Shown here in pieces: positions 25,579 to 34,485 of a stretch of 64,000 bases of DNA. The translations under genes and the position numbers were made by a program. The notes under the pieces are model-generated. The model worked only from the letters and a program-made list of their open reading frames with translations. It was not told the DNA's origin and made no database searches. Numbering within the stretch: position 1 is the stretch's first letter; the number at the start of each line of letters is the position of its first letter. Source of the stretch: Arthrobacter citreus (lineage in GTDB: Bacteria > Actinomycetota > Actinomycetes > Actinomycetales > Micrococcaceae); NCBI RefSeq assembly GCF_038405225.1, contig NZ_CP151657.1, forward strand, positions 3,782,001 through 3,846,000, in the 5' to 3' direction.

Positions 25579-25815
25579 ATGGCAGCATACTGCCAGGTCA
25601 CCGGAGCCATTCCCGGCTTTGGTCACAGCATTTCGCACTCGCACCGCCGCAACAAGCGCCGGTTCGACCCGAATATTCAGAAGAAGCGCTACTGGGTTCC
25701 GTCCCTGCGCCGCAACGTCACGCTGCAGGTTTCCGCCCGCGGTATCAAGACGATCGACGTGCGCGGTATCGACGCCGTCATCACTGACCTTATCGCGAAG
25801 GGTGTGAAGCTCTAG
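25579..25815 (+). CDS. rpmB: 50S ribosomal protein L28
   Basis: A 78-residue L28. The family pattern is clear: [20 protein letters not shown], then [12 protein letters not shown] and [19 protein letters not shown]. It contains one cysteine only, so it is the form without a zinc-binding CxxC pair set. The ATG has a strong GGAGGAGAGA site. The stop TAG shares its last base with the GTG of rpmG, so the cluster is translationally coupled. Confidence 0.96.
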   Translation: MAAYCQVTGAIPGFGHSISHSHRRNKRRFDPNIQKKRYWVPSLRRNVTLQVSARGIKTIDVRGIDAVITDLIAKGVKL

Positions 25816-25982
25816 TGGCTAAGGACAAGGACGTACGTCCGATCATCAAGCTGAAGTCGACCGCCGGCACCGGGTACACCTACGTGACCCGCAAGAACCG
25901 TCGTAACGACCCGGACCGCATGGTCCTCAAGAAGTACGACCCCAAGGTCCGCCAGCACGTCGAATTCCGTGAGGAGCGCTAA
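25815..25982 (+). CDS. rpmG: 50S ribosomal protein L33
   Basis: A 55-residue L33 with a GTG start that overlaps the rpmB stop by one base. The sequence [20 protein letters not shown], then [16 protein letters not shown], is typical. It has no cysteine at all and therefore is the zinc-independent type. It is followed two bases later by rpsN. Confidence 0.96.
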   Translation: MAKDKDVRPIIKLKSTAGTGYTYVTRKNRRNDPDRMVLKKYDPKVRQHVEFREER

Positions 25983-25984
25983 GA

Positions 25985-26290
25985 ATGGCAAAGAAGTCAA
26001 AGATTGCCCGCAATGAGCAGCGCAAGGTCATTGTTGAGCGCTACGCTGCGAAGCGCCTCGAACTGAAGAAGACCCTGGTAGACCCGAACGCTACCGACGA
26101 AGCCCGCGAAGCTGCACGCCTCGGCCTGCAGAAGCTTCCGCGCAACGCATCGCCGGTCCGCCTTCGCAACCGCGACCAGATCGACGGCCGCCCCCGCGGT
26201 ACCCTCCAGAAGTTCGGTATCTCGCGCGTTCGTTTCCGCAACATGGCCCACGCAGGCGAACTGCCGGGCGTCAAGAAGTCCAGCTGGTAA
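25985..26290 (+). CDS. rpsN: 30S ribosomal protein S14 (long, cysteine-free form)
   Basis: A 101-residue S14 of the long type, with [14 protein letters not shown] at the start and [19 protein letters not shown], the S14 signature region, near residues 64-82. It contains no cysteine, unlike the 61-residue zinc-binding S14. It is the last gene of the rpmB-rpmG-rpsN operon and is followed by a strong terminator. In several actinobacteria such sets are zinc-starvation paralogues; whether this one is a paralogue or the main copy cannot be decided here. Confidence 0.96.
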   Translation: MAKKSKIARNEQRKVIVERYAAKRLELKKTLVDPNATDEAREAARLGLQKLPRNASPVRLRNRDQIDGRPRGTLQKFGISRVRFRNMAHAGELPGVKKSSW

Positions 26291-26313
26291 GCACTGCTTA
26301 ACCGGTTCTGAAA

Positions 26314-26345
26314 GGGCGGCAACCTCTTGGGTTGCCGCCCTTTTT
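26314..26345 (+). terminator. Rho-independent terminator of the ribosomal protein operon
   Basis: A perfect 11-bp stem GGGCGGCAACC (26314-26324)/GGTTGCCGCCC (26330-26340) is followed by TTTTT. The next 240 bases up to the HU gene hold no gene that I can support; they should contain the HU promoter. Confidence 0.93.
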
Positions 26346-26601
26346 GCTGCCGTTTTTGCTGCCCGGGGAAGCGGGGGACCACACCCGTGCCGCCGGCGGC
26401 CGGAATCCGCGCCGTTGCAGGGAAGTAGCCTACGAGGCGGTGTGGGGCAAAAGACACCTTTTTCTGGGCTCATAGCGGAAAAAACCGCGAAAAACAGCGG
26501 ATTTTGCCGGATTTTCGGCGGCGGACTGGTAAGTTTTCCAACAGTGGCGGTTTCGCATCCGTGATCCGCTCGAGCTAACCCCTAGTCCAGGAGGACATAA
26601 A

Positions 26602-26889
26602 TTGGCTATGAACCGCAGTGAACTTGTTGCAGCAGTCGCAGAGAAGTCCGGCAACAGCCAGACCGCAGTGAATGGCGTGCTTGACGCTGTCTTCGAGATC
26701 TTCGCAACCTCCGTTGCCAATGGTGAAAAGATCACCATCCCGGGCTGGCTCGCAGTTGAGCGCACCGACCGCGCTGCCCGCACCGGCCGCAACCCGCAGA
26801 CCGGCGAAACCATTCAGATCCCCGCAGGCCACAGCGTCAAGCTGACCGCGGGCTCCAAGCTGAAGGCTTCGGTCTCCAACAAGAAGTAA
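26602..26889 (+). CDS. HU family DNA-binding protein
   Basis: A 95-residue histone-like protein that binds and bends DNA in the nucleoid. It has the HU fold pattern MNRSELVAAVAEKSGNSQTA, the body FATSVANGEKITIPGWLAVE and the DNA-binding arm RTGRNPQTGETIQIPAGH. AGGAGGA lies six bases before TTG 26602 and twelve before an internal ATG 26608, so TTG is the better start, giving MAMNRS. This short form lacks the long lysine/alanine-rich tail seen in mycobacterial HupB. Confidence 0.95.
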   Translation: MAMNRSELVAAVAEKSGNSQTAVNGVLDAVFEIFATSVANGEKITIPGWLAVERTDRAARTGRNPQTGETIQIPAGHSVKLTAGSKLKASVSNKK

Positions 26890-26908
26890 CCTCCTCGAAC
26901 GAGGCAAG

Positions 26909-26938
26909 GGCCGGCGCCGTAAGGCGCCGGCCTTTTTT
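26909..26938 (+). terminator. Rho-independent terminator of the HU gene
   Basis: A perfect 10-bp stem GGCCGGCGCC (26909-26918)/GGCGCCGGCC (26923-26932) with a GTAA loop is followed by TTTTTT. Confidence 0.93.
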
Positions 26939-26982
26939 GCGTAATTAGCCCAAATTTCTACCGTGGGTAGAGAATAGGTACC

Positions 26983-29139
26983 GTGCCTAAAACTGCCAAC
27001 ACCGATACCGCAGGCGCCGCCCGGTCGGGAAGAGATGCCCGCTCCGCCACCGGCGCACCCGCTGCCGTTCCGGCCGTACGGAACGGCTGGCTGATCGCGG
27101 CCGCCGCTCTCATGCTCACCGCCCTGGCCTCGGCACTGCTGTTCTCCGGCGCTGCCGCGGCCCAGCAGCTGTCCGACCCCGGCGCCCTGACCCGGTGGGC
27201 GCTGCCAGTCTTCAAGGCGCTCCACAACGCAGCCATGGCAGCCGTGATCGGCGCCCTGGTGTTCTCCGTGGCCATCCTGCCCAAATCCCTGAAGCTGAAG
27301 CGGGGCCGCAGGGTCGAAGCCGGCGAACCGGAGCATCCGGCCTTCACCCGCACGCTGGCACTGGCAGGGACCGCGGCGGCGGTGTGGACCCTGTCCGCCG
27401 TCGCCGTGCTGCTCTTTACCTACTCCGATGTGTCGGGGCTGGCGCTGAGCGCGGATGCCAGCTACACGCAGGGACTGGGCTCCTTTGTCACTGATTTCTC
27501 CACCGGACGCGCCTGGCTGGCCGTGAGCATCATTGCCGCCGTGGTGACCACCCTGACCTTCGGTGTCCGGTCCCTCAACATGCTGGCTGCCACCACTGTG
27601 CTGGCTGCCGGCGCCATTATTCCCATTGCACTGGTGGGTCACTCCGCCGGCGGCGATGACCACAGCGCCGCCGTCAACTCGATCGGGCTGCACCTGGCCG
27701 GGGTCTGCCTGTGGATCGGCGGGCTGATTGTCCTGGCCGTCGTGTCCGGGCGGCTGGGTCCCATCACCGGCGTGGTGCTCCGCCGCTACTCGGCGCTGGC
27801 CGGCTTCGCCTTCGCGCTGGTGCTGCTGTCCGGCGTCGTCAACGCGTCCCTGCGGATTACGTCCCTCAGCCAGCTGAACTCGGAGTGGGGTGCCCTGGTG
27901 ATCGTCAAGGCAGCGGCAACCCTGCTGCTCGGCGTCATCGGTTTCCTGCACCGCCGGTGGATCATCCCGCAGCTGCCGGCCAAGGTTCCCGGTTCCGCCG
28001 CCGGTTCCAGCGAGCATGGCGGAGCGAAGCAAAAGAGTGCCAACCGCGTCCTCTGGCAGCTGATCACCGTGGAGCTGCTCATCATGGGCGCAGTGTCCGG
28101 TGTTGCCGTGGCGCTGGGCCGCACCGCCACGCCCCGGCCCGAGGAGCTGCCGCCCAACGCATCCCCTGCGCGGATCCTGACCGGCTATGACCTTCCCCCG
28201 GAACTGACCCTGGAGCGGTACCTCACCGAGTGGCGGTTCGACTGGCTCTGGGTGGCCATTGTGCTGACCCTCGCCGTCGCCTATCTGCGCGGTGTGGTGA
28301 AGGTCCGCCGGCGCGGAGACAAATGGCCCCTGGTCCGGACCCTGAGCTGGCTGGCGGGCCTGGCGATGCTGACGTACGTCACCTCGGGCGCCCCTGCCGT
28401 TTACGGCATGGTCCTGTTCAGCACGCACATGCTCGCGCACATGTCCCTGACCATGGTGGTGCCCCTGTTCCTCGTCCTGGGCGCGCCCGTCACACTGGCC
28501 CTGAAGGCCCTGACGCCGCGCGGAGACGGAACCCGGGGCATCCGGGAATGGATTCTCGTAGGCGTGCACTCCTGGTTCTCCAAGCTGGTGACCAACCCGA
28601 TCTTCGCGGCGGTCAACTTTGCCGGGTCCATCGTGGTGTTCTACTACTCCGAGCTCTTCGGCTTCGCCCTGCGCCAGCATGTTGGCCATGAGCTGATGGT
28701 CGTGCACTTCCTGCTGACCGGTTACATCTTTGTCCTGACCATGATCGGCATCGACCCGCTGCCGTACCGGGCACCGTATCCGCTGCGCCTGGTGATCCTG
28801 CTGGCCACTATGGCTTTCCACGCATTCTTCGGTGTTGCGGTGATGGGCGGCACCTCCCTGATCCAGGCTTCCTACTTCGGAAACATGGGCCGGGAATGGG
28901 GACTTTCGGCACTGGCTGACCAGCAGCTGGGCGGATCCATCATGTGGGGAGTGGGCGAAATTCCCACGGTAATGGTGGCCATTGGCGTGGCCCTGCAGTG
29001 GTCGCGGACCGACGCCCGCGAAACACGGCGTAAAGACCGGGCGGCCGACCGGAATAATGAGGCTGAACTGGCTGCTTACAACAACATGTTTGCCAATCTG
29101 GCGAAGCGGGATGCCAGCAGCTCTGAAGGAGATCGTTAA
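26983..29139 (+). CDS. Fused CopD / cytochrome c oxidase assembly factor CtaG-like membrane protein
   Basis: A 718-residue polytopic protein with roughly fifteen hydrophobic segments. The first half resembles CopD copper-resistance proteins (for example ALVGHSAGGDDHSAAVNSIGLHLAGVCLWIGG, with two conserved histidines). The second half is a CtaG_caa3-type module: LFSTHMLAHMSLTMVVPLFLVLG, GHELMVVHFLLTGYIF, and MAFHAFFGVAVMG. The fusion is known in actinobacteria and is linked to copper delivery to haem-copper oxidases. The start is GTG 26983. The stop shares one base with the ATG of the NHL-thioredoxin gene, so the two proteins are probably made together. Confidence 0.88.
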   Translation: MPKTANTDTAGAARSGRDARSATGAPAAVPAVRNGWLIAAAALMLTALASALLFSGAAAAQQLSDPGALTRWALPVFKALHNAAMAAVIGALVFSVAILPKSLKLKRGRRVEAGEPEHPAFTRTLALAGTAAAVWTLSAVAVLLFTYSDVSGLALSADASYTQGLGSFVTDFSTGRAWLAVSIIAAVVTTLTFGVRSLNMLAATTVLAAGAIIPIALVGHSAGGDDHSAAVNSIGLHLAGVCLWIGGLIVLAVVSGRLGPITGVVLRRYSALAGFAFALVLLSGVVNASLRITSLSQLNSEWGALVIVKAAATLLLGVIGFLHRRWIIPQLPAKVPGSAAGSSEHGGAKQKSANRVLWQLITVELLIMGAVSGVAVALGRTATPRPEELPPNASPARILTGYDLPPELTLERYLTEWRFDWLWVAIVLTLAVAYLRGVVKVRRRGDKWPLVRTLSWLAGLAMLTYVTSGAPAVYGMVLFSTHMLAHMSLTMVVPLFLVLGAPVTLALKALTPRGDGTRGIREWILVGVHSWFSKLVTNPIFAAVNFAGSIVVFYYSELFGFALRQHVGHELMVVHFLLTGYIFVLTMIGIDPLPYRAPYPLRLVILLATMAFHAFFGVAVMGGTSLIQASYFGNMGREWGLSALADQQLGGSIMWGVGEIPTVMVAIGVALQWSRTDARETRRKDRAADRNNEAELAAYNNMFANLAKRDASSSEGDR

Positions 29140-31115
29140 TGACTGAAACCGTGCGTACCGATTACCGGGTGCGGGCGTCCGCGCTGGAAGGCCGCAACTG
29201 GCTCAATACCGGCGGCCGCCAACTGGGGCTCGAAGACCTGCGCGGCAAGGTTGTGCTGCTGGACTTCTGGACGTTCTGCTGCATCAACTGCCTCCACGTG
29301 CTGGATGAGCTGCGCCCGCTGGAGGAGAAATACTCCGACGTCCTCGTCACGGTGGGGGTCCATTCGCCCAAGTTCGAACACGAAGCGGATCCGGTGGCCC
29401 TCGCAGCGGCCGTTGAGCGCTACGAGATCCACCACCCGGTCCTGGATGATCCTGAGCTGCTCACGTGGCAGGCCTACGCGGCCCGGGCCTGGCCCACCCT
29501 GGTGGTCCTGGACCCGGAGGGCTACATCGTGGCCAACCTCTCCGGTGAAGGGCACGCCGCCGGCCTGGATTCACTGATCAGCGAGCTGGTAACCGAGCAC
29601 GAAGCCAAGGGCACACTGCACCGCGGCGACGGCCCGTACGTTCCGGCCGAGCCCACCGCCGGAAACCTGCGCTTTCCGGGCAAAGCGGTTCCGCTGCCCG
29701 GCGGCACGTTCCTGGTGGCGGACACCGGGCACCACCGCCTGGTGGAGCTGGAAGCGGACCTTACGACGGTGCGCTCCGTCCTTGGCGACGGCACCAAGGG
29801 CTGGCAGGACGGCACGGCAGCCACCGCACGCTTCAACGAACCCCAGGGCCTGGCGGTGCTCCCGGCGGGCGTCGCCGAAAAGGCAGGGTACGACGTCGTG
29901 GTGGCTGACACGGTCAACCACCGGCTGCGCGCGGTCGCGCTGGACTCCGGAACGGTGACGACGGTGGCGGGAAACGGCATCCAGCGCCTCCTGGACGCCG
30001 GAAACCAGACCAAACGGGCTGCGGGGGACCCGCACCCCTCCGAATCCAGCACAGCGGATGCCAGCAGCTTTGAGCCGGCCCTGGCCGAATCCGACCTGGG
30101 CACGGCACCCCTGGACGTTTCCCTCTCCTCGCCGTGGGACCTGACCTGGTCCTCGGCACTGGAACGGCTGGTCGTGGCCATGGCCGGCACGCACCAGATT
30201 TTCACCTTTGATCCGGTCACCGGAGCGGTGGGCATCCTGGCCGGAACCGGTTTGGAAGGCCTGCTTGACGGTCCCGGAGACAAGGCCTGGTTCGCCCAGT
30301 CCTCCGGCCTGGCCGAAGACGCCGCCGGCAACATCTGGGTAGCCGATTCGGAAACATCGGCACTGCGCAGGCTGTCCTTCACCACCGACGACGCCGGGAC
30401 ACACGTGTCCGTTGACACCGCCGTTGGCGCAGGGCTGTTCGACTTCGGTTTCCGGGACGGCGACGCCGCCGCGGCCCGCCTGCAGCACCCGCTGGGCGTT
30501 GCCGTGCTGCCGGACGGTTCCGTGGCCATTGCCGACACCTACAACGGAGCGGTCCGCCGGTATGACCCGGCCACCAAGACGGTGTCCACTCTTGCCCGCG
30601 GCCTCGCTGAGCCCTCCGATCTGCTGGTGGACACCACCACCGGGGAGCCGCTGCTGATCGTCGTGGAAGCGAACAGGCATGAACTGGTCCGGCTGCCCAT
30701 TCCCAAGGAAGCCCAATCAGTGGACGAGGGTGCCCGGCAGACCCAGCGGCCGGCAAGCCCGATGGCCGCCGGCCCTGTGGCTCTGTCCGTGCGGTTCTCC
30801 GCTCCCAAGGGCCAGAAGCTGGATGACCGGTGGGGGGATCCGACCCAGTTGAAGATTTCGGCCTCGCCCGAAGAGCTGCTCCTTTCCGGTGGCGGCACCT
30901 CCACCGGGCTGACGCGCGAGCTGGTGCTTTCGGGTGACGTTCCCGGCGGCGTCCTGCACATCACCGCCCGGGCCGCGGCCTGCGACGGTGAACCCGGCGG
31001 GGAGATCCCTGACCATGCGGCCTGCCACCTGTACCAGCAGGACTGGGGCATCCCGGTGACGATCGAGGCCGCCGGCGACTCGGTGCTGACGCTGGACCTG
31101 CGCGGGCTCGACTAA
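29139..31115 (+). CDS. Thioredoxin-like NHL-repeat protein (NHLRC2-like)
   Basis: A 658-residue protein. Residues 1-160 form a thioredoxin/TlpA-like domain with WTFCCINC (Cys48 and Cys51 as the redox pair), and the rest is an NHL beta-propeller with repeated blocks such as FNEPQGLAVL, VADTVNHRLRAV, LQHPLGVAVLPDGSVAIADTYNGAVR and a final Ig-like or C-terminal domain. There is no signal peptide, so it should be cytoplasmic. It overlaps the CopD-CtaG gene by one base, suggesting a link with copper or oxidase assembly, but this is only context. The family's biochemical role is poorly known. Confidence 0.88.
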   Translation: MTETVRTDYRVRASALEGRNWLNTGGRQLGLEDLRGKVVLLDFWTFCCINCLHVLDELRPLEEKYSDVLVTVGVHSPKFEHEADPVALAAAVERYEIHHPVLDDPELLTWQAYAARAWPTLVVLDPEGYIVANLSGEGHAAGLDSLISELVTEHEAKGTLHRGDGPYVPAEPTAGNLRFPGKAVPLPGGTFLVADTGHHRLVELEADLTTVRSVLGDGTKGWQDGTAATARFNEPQGLAVLPAGVAEKAGYDVVVADTVNHRLRAVALDSGTVTTVAGNGIQRLLDAGNQTKRAAGDPHPSESSTADASSFEPALAESDLGTAPLDVSLSSPWDLTWSSALERLVVAMAGTHQIFTFDPVTGAVGILAGTGLEGLLDGPGDKAWFAQSSGLAEDAAGNIWVADSETSALRRLSFTTDDAGTHVSVDTAVGAGLFDFGFRDGDAAAARLQHPLGVAVLPDGSVAIADTYNGAVRRYDPATKTVSTLARGLAEPSDLLVDTTTGEPLLIVVEANRHELVRLPIPKEAQSVDEGARQTQRPASPMAAGPVALSVRFSAPKGQKLDDRWGDPTQLKISASPEELLLSGGGTSTGLTRELVLSGDVPGGVLHITARAAACDGEPGGEIPDHAACHLYQQDWGIPVTIEAAGDSVLTLDLRGLD

Positions 31116-31148
31116 CCGCTCACCCCGCCCGCCCCACCCCGCTCCACC

Positions 31149-31210
31149 CCGCGAGATGGCAGTAAGTGCGCTTCCCAGCCCTGAGAAGCGCACTTACTGC
31201 CATCTCGCGG
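31149..31210. repeat. Perfect 26-bp inverted repeat with 10-base spacer
   Basis: The left arm 31149-31174 starts CCGCGAGATGGCAGTAAG and the right arm 31185-31210 is its exact reverse complement; the spacer is CCAGCCCTGA. A run of six Ts follows the right arm by a few bases (31214-31219), so it may act as a very strong terminator for the NHL-thioredoxin gene. Its length and perfection exceed normal terminators, and a dispersed repeat family is a real alternative. A C-rich stretch precedes it. Confidence 0.9.
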
Positions 31211-31275
31211 TGATTTTTTGGGATGACTTTTTTTGAGGGGCGTGGCGGGGTGAAGGCGGTGGCGATGGCGGCGCG

Positions 31276-32259
31276 TCAGTCGATGAGCGGCGTGACGGAT
31301 ACGTCGTCGCTGCCGACCGACAGCTGCGCGGCGAAGCTAAAGTCCTTCTCCACTTCCAACGGGCTCTTGGCGCCGCTGAAGAGGTCTGTCTGGGTGGCGG
31401 TAAGCCGGGCCTTGCCGTTGAGCGGCGACAACACCCAGTTTCCGGATACGGAGCGGATCTTCACCTCGGGAAACTCGGTGATCTCCCAGACGATGGGAAG
31501 TTCCACCCGGTTGTCGGTGAAGTGGAAGAAGGGGCAGCCCGGGGGAGCGAGGCGGTCCTGGGCGCTGGTGCAGCCGGCCAGGAATGCGCGGACGTCGTCG
31601 TCCACTGCTTTTTTCAGCGACTCGGTGGCCTCTGTGGTCAGCACCAGGTCCACAGTGTCCTGCGGTGATGCGACGGACCCCTGCTGGGCCGCGGCTGCGA
31701 AGTACTCCGAGGTGTAGGAAACCTCGACGCGCGCCGGGTAGAACGCAGCAAATGTTGTGGTGTCAGCGGGCAGGGCAACCTGAACACCGTTGACCGTGGC
31801 CTCCCGCTGGCCTGCCGCGGTGACCGTCAGTGTGGGCAGGGACGAGGGCACAAAGGACCAGTGGTCAAAAAACAGCCACTGCCTGTCGGTCCGTTCCAGG
31901 CGGTAGGTGCTCGTCCCTTCCTCGTCGCCGAAGGAATAACGGACCTCAACATCCACCCGGTTTCCGCCGGCATCCTGCGGTTCGCCGATTTCCAGGATCT
32001 CCAAGCCGGCGGTGGAGCCCTTCAGGCCCTCATCGTCCAGCAGGGCCGCGTTGGCGTCCGGCACCTTGGCGGCCAGCAGCCCCAGGGCGCGTTCGCCGTC
32101 GCCCTCCTGAAGGGCCGCCAAATAGCTGGTGACCTGGTGTTCGGGCCCGTAGATTTTGGCGTTGACGAAGAAGATCACCACCACTGCGGCGGCCACCGTG
32201 ACCATGAGCGCGAGCAGCCACGTGGCCACTGCCTTAATTACTGAAGTTGTTCCCTGCAC
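31276..32259 (-). CDS. Membrane-anchored protein of unknown function
   Basis: A 327-residue protein with one N-terminal membrane segment (residues about 13-32, WLLALMVTVAAAVVVIFFVN) and a large region that should face outside. The first part has AALQEGDGERALGLLAAKVPDAN, reminiscent of DUF4878-like or TcaA-like domains, followed by three similar-looking beta-rich segments. Two cysteines (CTSAQDRLAPPGC) may form a disulfide in the outer part. I do not recognise the family. It lies after the trehalose importer genes on the same strand but behind a terminator-like hairpin. Confidence 0.75.
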   Translation of the reverse strand: MQGTTSVIKAVATWLLALMVTVAAAVVVIFFVNAKIYGPEHQVTSYLAALQEGDGERALGLLAAKVPDANAALLDDEGLKGSTAGLEILEIGEPQDAGGNRVDVEVRYSFGDEEGTSTYRLERTDRQWLFFDHWSFVPSSLPTLTVTAAGQREATVNGVQVALPADTTTFAAFYPARVEVSYTSEYFAAAAQQGSVASPQDTVDLVLTTEATESLKKAVDDDVRAFLAGCTSAQDRLAPPGCPFFHFTDNRVELPIVWEITEFPEVKIRSVSGNWVLSPLNGKARLTATQTDLFSGAKSPLEVEKDFSFAAQLSVGSDDVSVTPLID

Positions 32260-32290
32260 TGCTCAAACGATACCGGGTGGAACTCCGGTA

Positions 32291-32323
32291 AGCCCGGACC
32301 GGCTTGGGTCCGCGGTCCGGGCT
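32291..32323 (-). terminator. Hairpin after sugC, probable terminator
   Basis: A perfect 10-bp stem AGCCCGGACC/GGTCCGGGCT with a 13-base loop lies 14 bases past the stop of the ATPase gene. The T-run on the minus strand is short, so termination may be weak. Confidence 0.55.
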
Positions 32324-32336
32324 TCTTCCGCGGCGG

Positions 32337-33605
32337 CTAGGATTCGACCCCGCTGGCCACGGCGTCGTTTTCACGCGCCATGGCGATTTCTTCGGCCCGT
32401 GCGGCGTTGGCTTCCTCCGTGAGCTCGGCTCCCGCCCGCGCATCACGGGTGAGGTTTTCCCCGGACTCCGGGTCGAACAGGTGCACCTTGCGGGTGTCCA
32501 GCCACAGCTCGGCATCCCGGCCGCCGCGGATGCGCGAAGCGGCATCGAGGGTGACGACAATCTGCGGACGCAGCTCGTCGGCGTCCATGTCGCGGGCCAG
32601 GTTGTCCAGCAGCTCCTTCACCTCGGGGTCCGGATTGAAGGGGATGTAACCGTACTGCTCGTTGCCCAGCCATTCGGTGTGGCTGATGGGAGCAATGAAG
32701 ATGGAGCCGTGCGGGCGCTTTGCCTCGTCCACGAACTTGGCGTCCTCGAAGAACTCCGGCCGCAGGCCCACGAGGACGATCTCCTTCCCCGCTGCCTTGT
32801 CCGCCTTATCCTGCGGGATGGTGAGGTCTCCCACCGCCGTCCGCAGGACGTTGCCGTCCACCGTTGCGGGCAGGAAGTTCATCGACGGCGAGCCGATGAA
32901 GCCGGCCACAAAGAGGTTGATGGGCTGCTCGTAAAGTTCACGGGGCGAGGCAACCTGCTGCAGGATGCCCTTCTTGAGGACGGCAACCCGGTCACCCAGA
33001 GTCATGGCCTCGGTTTGGTCGTGCGTCACGTAGACGCTGGTGGTCCCGAGCCGGCGCTGCATTTGTGAAATCTCGGACCTCATCTGGCCGCGCAGCTTGG
33101 CGTCGAGGTTGGACAGCGGCTCGTCAAAGAGGAACGCGTCGGCCTGGCGGACGATGGCCCGGCCCATGGCCACCCGCTGGCGCTGTCCGCCGGAAAGGTT
33201 GGCTGGCTTGCGGTCCAGGTGCTCCGTCAGCTCCAGGGTGGCCGCCGCGTCGTTGACCAGCTTGTGCACCTGCTCCTCGGTGTACTTCCCCTTGGCCAGG
33301 CGAAGCGGAAATGCGATGTTTTCGAAGACGGTCAGGTGCGGGTAGAGGGCGTAGTTCTGGAACACCATGGCGAGGTTGCGGTCGCGGGGCGCCTTGTCAT
33401 TCACGCGCTGCCCGTTGATCAGCAGGTCCCCCGAGGTGATGTCTTCCAGGCCCACGATCATGCGCAGCAGCGTGGACTTTCCGCAGCCGGAAGGGCCCAC
33501 CAGGATGATGAACTCGCCGTCCGCGATGTCCAGACTGACATCGTTGACGGCGGGAAAGCCGTCGCCGTACTTCTTGACGAGGTTCTTGAGGGTGATCGAT
33601 GCCAT
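32337..33605 (-). CDS. sugC: Trehalose/sugar ABC transporter ATP-binding protein (SugC/UgpC-type)
   Basis: A 422-residue MalK-like ATPase. Walker A is GPSGCGKST (residues 37-45), the Q-loop is [24 protein letters not shown], the signature is [17 protein letters not shown], Walker B is [15 protein letters not shown] and the switch is [18 protein letters not shown]/MalK-type regulatory region follows ([11 protein letters not shown] and on), with about 40 residues more at the C-terminus than usual. The ATG has AAGGA nine bases ahead. It is the last gene of the lpqY-sugA-sugB-sugC set. Confidence 0.92.
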   Translation of the reverse strand: MASITLKNLVKKYGDGFPAVNDVSLDIADGEFIILVGPSGCGKSTLLRMIVGLEDITSGDLLINGQRVNDKAPRDRNLAMVFQNYALYPHLTVFENIAFPLRLAKGKYTEEQVHKLVNDAAATLELTEHLDRKPANLSGGQRQRVAMGRAIVRQADAFLFDEPLSNLDAKLRGQMRSEISQMQRRLGTTSVYVTHDQTEAMTLGDRVAVLKKGILQQVASPRELYEQPINLFVAGFIGSPSMNFLPATVDGNVLRTAVGDLTIPQDKADKAAGKEIVLVGLRPEFFEDAKFVDEAKRPHGSIFIAPISHTEWLGNEQYGYIPFNPDPEVKELLDNLARDMDADELRPQIVVTLDAASRIRGGRDAELWLDTRKVHLFDPESGENLTRDARAGAELTEEANAARAEEIAMARENDAVASGVES

Positions 33606-33642
33606 GAGAACAAATCCTTTTCTTCGACCGAACGTGCCGGGA

Positions 33643-34485
33643 CTAGCCCTTGACAGCGCCCTGGGTTAGACCCGAGACGATCTGGCGCTGGAACGCCAGC
33701 ACCAGGACTACAACGGGAATGGTGACAATAATTGCGGCTGCCGAAATGGCGCCGGTTGGTTCTTCGAACTGCGAAGCCCCGGTGAAAAACGCCAGGGCCG
33801 CGGGAACCGGGCGGGCCGCGTCGGTGGAGGTGAGCGAAATGCCGTACACGAAGTCATTCCATGCGATGAAAAACGCAATGATCGCGGTGGTGAAAACGCC
33901 GGGCGCGGCCAGGGGCACGATGGCTTTGCGGAAGGCCTGCCACGTGGTTGCTCCGTCCACCTGGGCTGCCTGCTCCAGCTCCCAGGGGATCTGCCGGAAA
34001 AAGGCGGACAGGGTCCAGATGGAGATGGGAAGCGTCAGGGACAGGTACGGAATGATCAGCCCGGGCCACGTGTCGTAGAGGCCGATGTTGCGCCACAGGT
34101 TGAACAGCGGCGTCACGATGGAAATAACCGGGAAGATCGATACGCCAAGGGCCGTGGTCAGGATCAGCTTCTTGCCCGGGAAGTCCAGGCGGGCTATGGC
34201 GTAGGCGCAGAGTGTCGCCAGGATCACCGCGATGAACGTGGCGATGAGCGAGATGCCGATCGAGTTGCGGAGGGATGAAAGGAACAGGCCCTGCGCGTCG
34301 CCCACCAGGATCTGCTCATAGTTCGAGAACGACCAGGTGGTGGGAAGGAAGGTTCCCGAGGTCAGGTCGCTGGGGAGCTTGAACGACGTGGCGAGGATGG
34401 AGGCGACCGGAAACAGCGCGTAAAGAATGACCAGGATCGAGATGATCGTCCAGGTCAGTCTCCGCTTCGTGGCTGAGCCTTTCAT
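33643..34485 (-). CDS. sugB: Trehalose ABC transporter permease SugB-like
   Basis: A 280-residue MalG-type permease with six helices. The EAA loop is [26 protein letters not shown] (residues about 175-200). Its ATG overlaps the TAA of the preceding permease (TAATG). With the SugA-like subunit it forms the membrane channel of the disaccharide importer. Confidence 0.92.
   Translation of the reverse strand: MKGSATKRRLTWTIISILVILYALFPVASILATSFKLPSDLTSGTFLPTTWSFSNYEQILVGDAQGLFLSSLRNSIGISLIATFIAVILATLCAYAIARLDFPGKKLILTTALGVSIFPVISIVTPLFNLWRNIGLYDTWPGLIIPYLSLTLPISIWTLSAFFRQIPWELEQAAQVDGATTWQAFRKAIVPLAAPGVFTTAIIAFFIAWNDFVYGISLTSTDAARPVPAALAFFTGASQFEEPTGAISAAAIIVTIPVVVLVLAFQRQIVSGLTQGAVKG

Noticed and set aside
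26575-28821. A 748-codon open frame opposite the HU and CopD-CtaG genes
   Set aside because: The translation is rich in Gly, Gln, Asp and His with no domain pattern, and it crosses two terminators and a real gene; it is a shadow of high-GC coding sequence.
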